Below, in pieces: positions 1-5,975 of a stretch of DNA of 7,056 nucleotides. Numbering within the stretch: the stretch's first letter is position 1; every line of letters begins with the position of its first letter. A program made the position numbers and the translations under genes. The notes under the pieces were generated by a model. It worked only from the letters and a program-made list of their open reading frames with translations. It did not search any database and was not told where the DNA came from. The stretch is from Crenotrichaceae bacterium (GTDB taxonomy: Bacteria > Pseudomonadota > Gammaproteobacteria > Methylococcales > DRLZ01), in assembly GCA_011322755.1 (NCBI GenBank), contig DRLZ01000256.1:1-7056 (forward strand). Direction: 5' to 3'.

Positions 1-384
1 AATTGCCTGTTCAATTGTGTCGACAGTGAGAATTCCAAAGCCAATGGGAATGCTGTATTGCATGGACACACTGGACACACCTTTGGCACACTCACCTGCC
101 ACATACTCAAAATGCGGTGTACCACCTCGAATAACAGCTCCAAGCGCTATCAAAGCGTCATACTTGTTTTGTTCTGCTATACGTTTTAACACCAGTGGGA
201 TTTCATATGCGCCGGGTACTTTCACAAGTTCAATATCTTCCTGCCTGGCTCCGTGCTGCAGTAAAAAATCTGCCGCACCTAAGACCAGATGGTCGACAAT
301 AAAACTGTTAAAACGAGAGGCAACCAGACAAAAACGTGCGTTTTCAACCATCAGTTTACCTTGGTAAGTTGTCATGTCTGACAT
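1..384 (-). CDS. ribH: 6,7-dimethyl-8-ribityllumazine synthase (3' end outside window)
   Basis: Lumazine synthase condenses 5-amino-6-ribitylamino-uracil with 3,4-dihydroxy-2-butanone 4-phosphate to give 6,7-dimethyl-8-ribityllumazine, the penultimate step of riboflavin synthesis. It is cytosolic and usually forms large oligomeric shells. The 128 residues present cover most of the family's usual length of about 155. Visible motifs are ARFNSFIVDHL near residue 20 (substrate pocket), VKVPGAYEIPL near 55 (phosphate/ribityl contacts) and ALGAVIRGGTPHFEYVA near 85, which contains the catalytic-loop His. The reading frame is open to base 1, so about 25-30 residues are missing. ATG at 384 is chosen; an in-frame ATG at 375 is the alternative. 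A weak GGA Shine-Dalgarno lies about 8 bases upstream. It is the last visible gene of the nrdR-rib operon, 65 bp after ribBX. Identity is very secure. Confidence 0.95.
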   Translation of the reverse strand, partial: MSDMTTYQGKLMVENARFCLVASRFNSFIVDHLVLGAADFLLQHGARQEDIELVKVPGAYEIPLVLKRIAEQNKYDALIALGAVIRGGTPHFEYVAGECAKGVSSVSMQYSIPIGFGILTVDTIEQAI

Positions 385-407
385 GATTGTTTCCGTTAAG
401 TTAATAT

Positions 408-433
408 AAAATCAAGACGCAAGGCGCGATCTT
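408..433 (-). terminator. possible weak terminator or attenuator hairpin between ribBX and ribH
   Basis: On the minus strand AAGATCGC (433-426) can pair with GCGTCTT (420-414) around a 5-nt loop, leaving one bulged T. The hairpin is followed by GATTTT (413-408). A 7-bp bulged stem with only four U residues is weak for an intrinsic terminator. If it acts at all, it may only lower transcription into ribH or stabilise the upstream mRNA end. This rests on sequence pairing alone. Confidence 0.3.
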
Positions 434-449
434 AAAGCTGAGTGTGGAA

Positions 450-1574
450 TTATTCTATGGTTGTCTCATCACACTCAATGTGATCTACGACTTCAATATC
501 ATACCCCGACAAACCAAGGTAGTTTTTTTTCGGCCCCAGCACACTGATTTTGTGTACACCCAGATCTGCCAGAATCTGCGCGCCTGCACCTGTTGTTCGC
601 CAGTTTTCAATGTCTGGCTCCGTTGGCAGGTTAACACCATGATCTTCCATTTGATAGTGATGAATCAGCTCAACCAGCGATTGATTATCATCTTGCTGGC
701 GTAGAATCACCAACACACCGCAGCCTTGCTTGGCAATAGTTTGCATTGCATCACCAATGTGGATACCCTGATGATCAGAGCGCCTGGATGCCAGCAAGTC
801 GCCCAGTGTATTACGTGCATGGACGCGCACCGGAATTGGCTGATCTGTTTCAATGTCGCCGTAGCTTAATGCAAGATGCACCCTGTTATCAACACTGTCC
901 TGATAGGCATACAAGCGAAAATCACCATACTCTGTGGGATAATTGCTTTCACAGACACGTTCGATGGTTTTTTCATTTTGTAACCGATATTGAATCAAAT
1001 CGGTTATCGTGCCTATTTTCAGATGATGTTGACGGGCAAACTGCTCAAGATCGGGGCGGCGCGCCATATCGCCGTCTTCATTGAGAATTTCAACAATCAC
1101 CGCGGCAGGCTCAAGACCAGCCAAACGGGTTAGATCACAGCCAGCCTCTGTATGCCCTGCGCGGCTTAATACGCCACCCGGCATCGCCATCAACGGAAAA
1201 ATATGTCCCGGCTGAACCAAATCGTCCGGCCTGGCATCTTTTGCAGCTGCAGCCTGGATCGTACAGGCTCGGTCTGCAGCAGAGATCCCGGTTGTAACAC
1301 CGGCAGCAGCCTCGATGGAAACAGTAAAATTGGTCGAATGCGGTGTTTTGTTCTCATTTACCATCAATGGCAAACGTAGTTGCTGGCAGCGCTCCCTGGT
1401 CAAGGTCAGGCAAATCAGACCGCGACCATAACGTGCCATGAAATTGATATCCTCAGGCTTGGCATGAACTGCTGCCATAATCAAATCGCCTTCATTTTCA
1501 CGATTCTCATCATCCATAATGATGACCATCTCGCCATTGCGAATCGCAGCAATGATTTCTTCAATCGTACTCAT
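450..1574 (-). CDS. ribBA: 3,4-dihydroxy-2-butanone 4-phosphate synthase fused to a degenerate GTP cyclohydrolase II domain (RibBX type)
   Basis: The N-terminal RibB domain (about 1-200) converts ribulose 5-phosphate to 3,4-dihydroxy-2-butanone 4-phosphate plus formate. Its active-site signatures are intact: DDENRENEGD at 21-30, STNFTVSIEA at 80-89 and RAGHTEAGCDL at 138-148. Residues about 205-374 align with GTP cyclohydrolase II (NYPTEYGDFRL, then ALSYGDI, then PVRVHA). However, the family's zinc motif (Cys-x2-GD-x...-RCDC) reads NTLGDLLASRRSDHQG at 255-270 with no cysteines, and the RQEGRGIGL motif reads RQQDDNQSL (292-300). RibA activity is therefore very unlikely. This hybrid, known as RibBX, is common in Proteobacteria and keeps DHBP synthase activity. 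The start ATG (1574) overlaps the ribE stop as ATGA, which implies translational coupling; no strong Shine-Dalgarno is visible. The 374-residue length fits the family. The symbol ribBA follows database custom; ribBX describes it better. Confidence 0.95.
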   Translation of the reverse strand: MSTIEEIIAAIRNGEMVIIMDDENRENEGDLIMAAVHAKPEDINFMARYGRGLICLTLTRERCQQLRLPLMVNENKTPHSTNFTVSIEAAAGVTTGISAADRACTIQAAAAKDARPDDLVQPGHIFPLMAMPGGVLSRAGHTEAGCDLTRLAGLEPAAVIVEILNEDGDMARRPDLEQFARQHHLKIGTITDLIQYRLQNEKTIERVCESNYPTEYGDFRLYAYQDSVDNRVHLALSYGDIETDQPIPVRVHARNTLGDLLASRRSDHQGIHIGDAMQTIAKQGCGVLVILRQQDDNQSLVELIHHYQMEDHGVNLPTEPDIENWRTTGAGAQILADLGVHKISVLGPKKNYLGLSGYDIEVVDHIECDETTIE

Positions 1575-2233
1575 TGGCTGTTTTGAATAAATCCGGCGTC
1601 TTCCAAGCCCTGCATTGAAAGCGTTGTCTCATCTGTCTGATTCCGAGCTGACATCAGCCTTTCCAGATAGCGAGCCAGCAAGTCGACTTCAAGGTTGACC
1701 TGGTGACCGACCTGCAATCCTCCCATTGTGGTAACCGCCAAGGTATGCGGGATAATATTGACATCAAATGTATCGTCATTCACTCCGTTCACAGTCAAAC
1801 TGACACCTTCAACGCAAATCGAACCTTTTTCAGCAATATAGTGGATAATATTTTCAGGCGACTGAATCACAAACCGTTCAGATCTGGCGTCGCCTGACCT
1901 GCTTTTCACCTGCCCTATTCCATCCACATGACCGGAAACAAAATGGCCACCCAAACGTGACTGCGGGGTTAAAGCAAGCTCAAGATTGACCTGTGAACCG
2001 TAGCTTAATTGACCAAGTGTTGTGCGGGACAGCGTCTCCACCGAAACATCAGCAGTAAAACAACCATTTTCCAGACTGATAACAGTCAGGCAAACACCGC
2101 TGACTGCAATACTGTCACCAATCGCAATATTTTGCTCTTCCAGTTCACCCAGTTGAATAGTGAACCGATAATCACCATCACGTAACTGCTGGCTTTTGAT
2201 ACCACCAATGCTTTGAATAATCCCTGTAAACAT
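1571..2233 (-). CDS. ribE: riboflavin synthase, alpha chain
   Basis: Riboflavin synthase dismutates two molecules of 6,7-dimethyl-8-ribityllumazine to riboflavin and 5-amino-6-ribitylamino-uracil, the final step of the pathway, as a cytosolic trimer. The 220 residues show the two tandem lumazine-binding beta-barrels. Barrel 1 (about 1-97) begins with the diagnostic MFTGII and includes SIAVSGVCLTV (41-51). Barrel 2 (about 98-200) includes SICVEGVSLTVNGV and IIPHTLAVTT. Ser41, Cys48 and His102 fall at the positions reported as functionally important in the E. coli enzyme, with His102 in GGHFVSGHVDG. The last 20 or so residues (after LERLM) are a variable tail. The start is 27 bp after ribD and has no clear Shine-Dalgarno; the stop overlaps the ribBX start by 4 bp. 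The gene is called ribC in E. coli and ribE in many other annotations. Nothing looks broken. Confidence 0.96.
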   Translation of the reverse strand: MFTGIIQSIGGIKSQQLRDGDYRFTIQLGELEEQNIAIGDSIAVSGVCLTVISLENGCFTADVSVETLSRTTLGQLSYGSQVNLELALTPQSRLGGHFVSGHVDGIGQVKSRSGDARSERFVIQSPENIIHYIAEKGSICVEGVSLTVNGVNDDTFDVNIIPHTLAVTTMGGLQVGHQVNLEVDLLARYLERLMSARNQTDETTLSMQGLEDAGFIQNSQ

Positions 2234-2260
2234 CTGATTTTGATTTCTTAACTTTTATCT

Positions 2261-3367
2261 CTATTCTTTAATCTGGGAATAATGTAAACGCAGATCCTCA
2301 CCGACTTTACGTACATCCTCCAGCTTCATCCGCGGACCTTGCCTCACTGTCTGCATAGTGGGAAGATTAAACATACCATGTGCCTGGTCACCAAGCACCA
2401 CACCAGCCTGATAAACAATCCACTCATCAACCAGTCCCAGCTCCAGCAAACGTCCGTTCAGTGTCGGCCCTGCCTCAATCATTACTTCGTTGATTTCAAA
2501 ATCTGCAAGTTGCAAAAAAACAGCTGACAGATCCACCCTGCCTTTCTCATCTGACTGTGTTACGCAAACAGTGATTTTTCGATCAATAAATGGCTGATGT
2601 TTTGCCAAATCAGTATTCAATGTGAACAGGATAACACGACCAGGCAGATTAAAGACTTTTCGATCGGGATCAAGATTCAAGCTGGAATCAAGGATGACGC
2701 GTATCGGTTGTATAATCTCTGTTGATACATTGTCAAGACGCGCTGTTAATTGCGGATTATCTGCAAGCACCGTTCCTGTGGCACTCATTAGCGCAGAAGA
2801 CCCGGCTCTCAAGCTATGAACATCCTGGCGTGCTGCGCTACCGGTAATCCACTTGCTGTCACCGTTAAGCAGTGAAGTTCGGCCATCGATACTCACCGCC
2901 AGCTTGCTCATTATCCACGGCAACCCACTGCGCATTCGCTTGCAAAAACCCTTATTCAGTAATTCTGCTTCCTGTTCATGCAAGCCGGTGGAGACCAACA
3001 CATCCGCTTCACCTAATTGTGCTATTCCACTTCCAGATACCAGCGGATTTGGATCTTGCATCGCGATAACAACCCGGTTCACTCCAGCTTTAACCAAAGC
3101 CTGTGCACAGGGCGGCGTTTTCCCGAAGTGACTGCAAGGTTCAAGTGTGACATACGCAGTTGCACCCTCTGCTGAGGATCCTGCTTCCTGTATGGCAATC
3201 ACTTCAGCGTGATGCTGGCCTGCACGCTGATGCCAGCCCTCACCCACAAGCTTTTCGTTTTTCACAACAACACAGCCGACACGCGGATTCGGATCTGTCG
3301 TATACAAGCCGCGCTTTGCTAACTGAAGCGCGCGAGACATCCAGCGATGATCCTGTTCTGAAAACAT
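2261..3367 (-). CDS. ribD: bifunctional diaminohydroxyphosphoribosylaminopyrimidine deaminase / 5-amino-6-(5-phosphoribosylamino)uracil reductase
   Basis: RibD deaminates the pyrimidine produced by GTP cyclohydrolase II and then reduces its ribosyl chain with NADPH. The N-terminal deaminase domain (about 1-145) has the cytidine-deaminase-like zinc site: HAE at 53-55 (His53 ligand, Glu55 proton shuttle) and PCSHFGKTPPC at 77-87 (Cys78 and Cys87 ligands). The reductase domain (about 148-365) shows KLAVSIDGRT (155-164), SKWITG (171-176), GTVLADNPQLT (198-208) and EAGPTLNGRLLELGLVDE. The frame is open up to an ATG at 3436, but that start would overlap the end of nrdR. ATG 3367 begins with MFSEQDHRWMSRAL, matches the family N-terminus and gives 368 residues, the usual length. 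It sits 34 bp after nrdR and 27 bp before ribE. No strong Shine-Dalgarno is seen. Confidence 0.95.
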   Translation of the reverse strand: MFSEQDHRWMSRALQLAKRGLYTTDPNPRVGCVVVKNEKLVGEGWHQRAGQHHAEVIAIQEAGSSAEGATAYVTLEPCSHFGKTPPCAQALVKAGVNRVVIAMQDPNPLVSGSGIAQLGEADVLVSTGLHEQEAELLNKGFCKRMRSGLPWIMSKLAVSIDGRTSLLNGDSKWITGSAARQDVHSLRAGSSALMSATGTVLADNPQLTARLDNVSTEIIQPIRVILDSSLNLDPDRKVFNLPGRVILFTLNTDLAKHQPFIDRKITVCVTQSDEKGRVDLSAVFLQLADFEINEVMIEAGPTLNGRLLELGLVDEWIVYQAGVVLGDQAHGMFNLPTMQTVRQGPRMKLEDVRKVGEDLRLHYSQIKE

Positions 3368-3401
3368 CAAATCATTAATCTTTTGTAAAACAAACCAGCG
3401 A

Positions 3402-3866
3402 CTATTGTGTATCCACCTCGGTTTCAAGATGCTCAATCATTTCCCTGAAATCACTCACATCTTCAAATTGACGATAAACAGAAGCAAAACGCACATAGGC
3501 CACATCATCCAGCTTTTTCAATGCGTCCATGACCAGATCTCCAATTGCTCTCGATGACACCTCACGTACACCCAATGTTGATAATTTCTTTTTTAGCGCG
3601 ACCACGCTTAATTCAATTTGCTCGCTGCCCACCGGTCGTTTTTCCAGTGCGCGCAATAGACCAGCACGTAATTTCTGTTCATTGAATGGTTCGCGCTGAT
3701 CATTGCTTTTGACTACTCTGGGCAATGACAATTCTGCTGTTTCATATGTCGTGAAGCGTTCCTTGCAACTCAAACATTCTCGACGCCGGCGAACCTGGTC
3801 ACCATCACTGGCAAGACGTGAATCAGCAACACGGGTATCTGCTGCAGAACAAAAAGGACATCGCAT
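3402..3866 (-). CDS. nrdR: transcriptional repressor NrdR (ribonucleotide reductase regulator)
   Basis: NrdR is a zinc-ribbon, ATP-cone repressor that binds paired NrdR boxes upstream of ribonucleotide reductase genes and senses ATP/dATP. The 154 residues are full length. The zinc ribbon uses Cys3 and Cys6 (MRCPFC) with Cys31 and Cys34 (CLSCKERFTTYE). A basic stretch RRRRE sits just before the second pair. The ATP-cone domain spans about 49-139, with VKSNDQREPFNEQKLRAGLLRA at its start and VAYVRFASVYRQF near its end. ATG 3866 has an AGG Shine-Dalgarno (3878-3876) about 9 bases upstream. It is the first gene of the minus-strand group; nrdR next to ribD is a common proteobacterial arrangement. 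In many relatives glyA lies upstream of nrdR, but here a divergent methyltransferase does. No consensus NrdR box was recognised nearby. Confidence 0.97.
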   Translation of the reverse strand: MRCPFCSAADTRVADSRLASDGDQVRRRRECLSCKERFTTYETAELSLPRVVKSNDQREPFNEQKLRAGLLRALEKRPVGSEQIELSVVALKKKLSTLGVREVSSRAIGDLVMDALKKLDDVAYVRFASVYRQFEDVSDFREMIEHLETEVDTQ

Positions 3867-3926
3867 AAATTAAAACCTGTGTAAGAAAATATAAAAAACC
3901 TGAATGGTACTGCTTACCAACTGCTC

Positions 3927-3953
3927 ATTGTAACAAGCTTGTCAGTGTAACAA
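3927..3953 (-). promoter_or_regulatory. candidate promoter of the nrdR-rib operon
   Basis: Read on the minus strand, TACAAT (3932-3927) matches five of six sigma-70 -10 bases. TTGTTA (3953-3948) matches four of six -35 bases, with a short 15-bp spacer. A start near 3920 would leave a leader of about 54 nt before nrdR. The short spacer makes this tentative. The elements lie inside the CAAGCTTG repeats, so a protein bound there would affect transcription. Confidence 0.3.
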
Positions 3954-3958
3954 GCTTG
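3929..3958. repeat. 13-bp direct repeat with palindromic cores, able to form a 9-bp hairpin
   Basis: TGTAACAAGCTTG occurs at 3929-3941 and again at 3946-3958, a period of 17 bp. Each copy contains the palindrome CAAGCTTG, so the two copies are also inverted relative to each other: CAAGCTTGT (3934-3942) pairs perfectly with ACAAGCTTG (3950-3958) around a 7-nt loop. No T-run follows on either strand, so it is not an intrinsic terminator. Its position at the probable nrdR promoter suggests an operator pair. It does not resemble the AT-rich NrdR-box consensus. Confidence 0.6.
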
Positions 3959-4155
3959 ACGATTGCCGTCAGTGATAAAAATTAACCAAAACATAATTTG
4001 ATATCAATTGATCTTTCTCAACACTCACTGAACCTTTCATGCTAAATGTTGACTTAATACATAACTTTTAGAAAAACATTACCACCTGTCTTAATTATTT
4101 CCAAAAGATTATAAAACCAATTTAATTATTCTAGAAATCCTTATCAACAACATAA

Positions 4156-4184
4156 TTGGCAACCACATACAATACTAATAAATT
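4156..4184 (+). promoter_or_regulatory. candidate promoter of the methyltransferase gene
   Basis: TTGGCA (4156-4161, five of six -35 bases) is followed after 17 bp by TAAATT (4179-4184, four of six -10 bases). This would start transcription near 4191 and give a leader of about 65 nt. In DNA this AT-rich such partial matches arise easily by chance, so confidence is low. Confidence 0.25.
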
Positions 4185-4255
4185 ACTTTTCAAAACAAAT
4201 AGAATCATAACCTTAGAGTCAAACAGCCGAATATTTTTACAATTGGAGTTTTAGT

Positions 4256-5269
4256 ATGAATCATTTGAGCAACACTTCTACGCAACTCACAGGCGTTAAG
4301 AACTTGTTGCGCTCTCTGCGTAAAAGCCATCGTAACGAGGGATCTTCGGACGAGAAAGCCAGGCAAATCATCACTGAGCTGATGAATGACAAAGACCTAT
4401 ACAAGAAAATGTCTAAAAAGGAAGGTGAAATATGGGGAAAGGTTTTTACCGATGACAAAAGAAAACATGCGGTTGAAGCTGATCAACAAGCTGCTCAAGA
4501 GCTCGACATCAATCGACACAAATTCAGTCTTATGCAAGTGCTTAATAAACATTCTTACAAACCTCAAACGGGTCTGTCTTTAGCCTGCGGCAGTGGCAGG
4601 GCTGAAAGAGGTTTGATGCAGGCCGGCATTTGCAGCTCATTTCACGCAATCGATATTGCAGACAGCGCACTCAATGAAGCCAGAAAACTGGCCAAACAAC
4701 AAACACTGAATATTACTTATGAAAAAGCAGACCTGAATGAACTTCAACTCGATCGGAACGCTTACGATCTCGTCGTGACCCAGAATTGCCTGCACCATGT
4801 ATTACACCTTGAAAATCTGGCTGAGCAGATCCATTTGTCTTTGCGCACCAACGGATTACTGTGGATTCACGATTATATTGGCGAAACCCAGTTTCAATAT
4901 GACAATGAGCGCCTGAATATTGTTAACGAAATACTCTCCATCCTTCCAAAAAAATATCGTTTTAATTCTGTTACCAAACGCACGATTGACAAGGTCATTC
5001 GACGCGAACCAGGAACACTTATTTCTCCGTTTGAAGCGATTCGATCTGCCGACATCATGCCTGTGTTTCTGGAACGATTCAAGGTCATTGAAAAACATGA
5101 ATCAGCCTCGATATTACATCTGGTTTGTCCCGTCGGAACCAGAGGTAATTTCACTAACACAGAAGAGGGTAAATTATTGTTTGAAATACTCTTCATGTTA
5201 GACAAACTCCTCATTGAAAAAGATGTTTGCTCCCCTCAAGGCGGCATCTATCTCTTACAAGCGAAGTAG
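4256..5269 (+). CDS. class I SAM-dependent methyltransferase, substrate unknown
   Basis: The 337-residue protein carries a Rossmann-type SAM-binding core. Motif I is GLSLACGSGRAERGL (106-120), the acidic end of strand 2 is FHAIDIADSAL (129-139), motif II lies near YEKADLNELQL (155-165), then DLVVTQNCLHHV (171-182) and the motif III region GLLWIHDYIGE (200-210). This matches the Methyltransf_11/25-like group. About 100 charged, helical residues precede the core, including a WGKVFTDDKRKHA segment (60-72). A further 125 residues follow it, containing EPGTLISPFEAIRSADI and a final GGIYLLQAK. These flanks probably shape substrate binding but do not identify the substrate. ATG 4256 has a clear GGAG Shine-Dalgarno (4245-4248) with 7-nt spacing. 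No signal peptide or membrane segment is seen. The gene stands alone between AT-rich spacers, so context gives no pathway. It is diverged from nrdR and may be an accessory insertion. Confidence 0.85.
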   Translation: MNHLSNTSTQLTGVKNLLRSLRKSHRNEGSSDEKARQIITELMNDKDLYKKMSKKEGEIWGKVFTDDKRKHAVEADQQAAQELDINRHKFSLMQVLNKHSYKPQTGLSLACGSGRAERGLMQAGICSSFHAIDIADSALNEARKLAKQQTLNITYEKADLNELQLDRNAYDLVVTQNCLHHVLHLENLAEQIHLSLRTNGLLWIHDYIGETQFQYDNERLNIVNEILSILPKKYRFNSVTKRTIDKVIRREPGTLISPFEAIRSADIMPVFLERFKVIEKHESASILHLVCPVGTRGNFTNTEEGKLLFEILFMLDKLLIEKDVCSPQGGIYLLQAK

Positions 5270-5383
5270 ATATACATTAGATATATAAGAAAGACTATTC
5301 TGATAGCTGAGCGAACAATATTAAGATGATATGTGGATAGCTATCAAAACCCATTAACTTAATGCGCTGTTTCAAAACCCATC
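5270..5383. other. spacer after the methyltransferase gene with short repeats
   Basis: No gene is seen here. TGATAGCT (5301-5308) and AGCTATCA (5339-5346) form an 8-bp inverted repeat with a 30-nt loop, and the second arm lies within the palindrome GATAGCTATC (5336-5345). TCAAAACCCAT occurs twice, at 5344-5354 and 5372-5382. No standard terminator (GC-rich stem plus T-run) was found for the upstream gene. Confidence 0.5.
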
Positions 5384-5674
5384 TTACTCAGCTCGACAGA
5401 AAAGAGCCTCTTGTATCAATCTTGAATGTATTTGTAAACCAATTCTAAACCTCTGGTAACTGGCTGCGTCAGTTTGTAGTTCATACAGTTCTATCCCTGT
5501 AAAATCCTCCACGCAGAAAAAATGTACTACGCATCTCAACGAATGAGTGACAATATTTCTTTCCACTTCCAATCTCATTTCAGCTTCTGCATCATTAACA
5601 AAAAAATTCATCCGATTGAACTTTCCACGAGCAAGCGCTGATTTACAATATAACGAACAACATGTTTTGCACAT
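5384..5674 (-). CDS. doubtful small ORF, 96 or 75 residues, unknown
   Basis: An open minus-strand frame runs from ATG 5674 to a TAA at 5384. The longer form starts with a Cys-rich stretch, MCKTCCSLYC, and has no Shine-Dalgarno. A better start may be ATG 5611 (75 residues, MNFFVNDAEAE...), which has GGAAAG about 9 bases upstream. The protein would be soluble, with mixed charge, and has no recognised motif. Several codons are AGA and ATA, unlike the rib genes, which fits foreign DNA, a decayed gene, or no gene at all. It sits alone in an AT-rich spacer, convergent with the methyltransferase gene and divergent from the secreted-protein gene. Confidence 0.25.
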   Translation of the reverse strand: MCKTCCSLYCKSALARGKFNRMNFFVNDAEAEMRLEVERNIVTHSLRCVVHFFCVEDFTGIELYELQTDAASYQRFRIGLQIHSRLIQEALFCRAE

Positions 5675-5723
5675 AATATGTACATGTATTCGCTAATTAC
5701 ATGTGAAATCGAAAAATACATGC
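5659..5723. repeat. cluster of ACATG(T/C) short palindromes
   Basis: AACATGTT (5659-5666), TACATGTA (5681-5688), ACATGT (5699-5704) and ACATGC (5718-5723) recur with centre spacings of about 22, 17 and 19 bp. Spacing close to two helical turns could place them on one face of the DNA. They span the start of the doubtful minus-strand ORF. This could be an operator array or chance in AT-rich DNA. Confidence 0.3.
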
Positions 5724-5975
5724 AACTAATTTTTCAACACATAGCCAGTATAACTTAACAGTGTTATTTTTTAATTATTCATGGGAATACAATAACTTTA
5801 TCCCGCATTGATAATAACGAATATAAAACCAGTTAAGTAAGAGCAAGGAACGAGGAAACCAGTTTGTTTGCTTAGATATTTTTCAGTTTGCATGTTGTTT
5901 TCGCACAAATTTGTATCGATATGATCGCTTACAAGTCACTATCAACTTCAACAAATACACAAAACGGGGTAAGTC
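5675..5975. other. AT-rich upstream region of the secreted repeat protein gene
   Basis: No gene is seen here. It presumably holds the promoter for the gene starting at 5976. The best -10 candidate is TATGAT (5920-5925, five of six), but no good -35 lies at the right distance. A TAAC-AGT-GTTA mini-hairpin with six T residues (5756-5772) is too short to call a terminator. TATCGATA (5914-5921) is an 8-bp palindrome overlapping the -10 candidate. Confidence 0.5.

Larger units (their letters stand above)
3867..4255. other. AT-rich divergent intergenic region between nrdR and the methyltransferase gene
   Basis: This 389-bp stretch has no convincing ORF. It separates the leftward nrdR-rib operon from the rightward methyltransferase gene and must hold both promoters. 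The nrdR-proximal end (3927-3961) carries the CAAGCTTG repeats described separately. The middle and right parts are strongly AT-rich, with a 10-bp palindrome ATCAATTGAT at 4003-4012. No FMN riboswitch-like GC-rich blocks, tRNA or strong terminator was seen. Confidence 0.7.

Noticed and set aside
17..367. 116-residue plus-strand ORF opposite ribH
   Set aside because: The minus strand encodes clear lumazine synthase motifs; the plus ORF is a shadow.
3368..3436. Upstream start of ribD at 3436 (23 extra residues)
   Set aside because: It would overlap the end of nrdR, and the extra residues do not fit the RibD N-terminus, whereas MFSEQDHRW from 3367 does.
3867..4255. FMN riboswitch upstream of the riboflavin operon
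   Set aside because: None of the conserved GC-rich RFN helices was recognised; the leader is AT-rich and the expected nrdR leader is only about 54 nt.
4856..5214. Minus-strand ORFs of 80 and 106 residues inside the methyltransferase gene
   Set aside because: They overlap each other and a well-supported SAM methyltransferase frame and show no family motif.
5756..5772. Intrinsic terminator (TAAC-AGT-GTTA followed by six T)
   Set aside because: A 4-bp A/T-rich stem with a 3-nt loop is too unstable.
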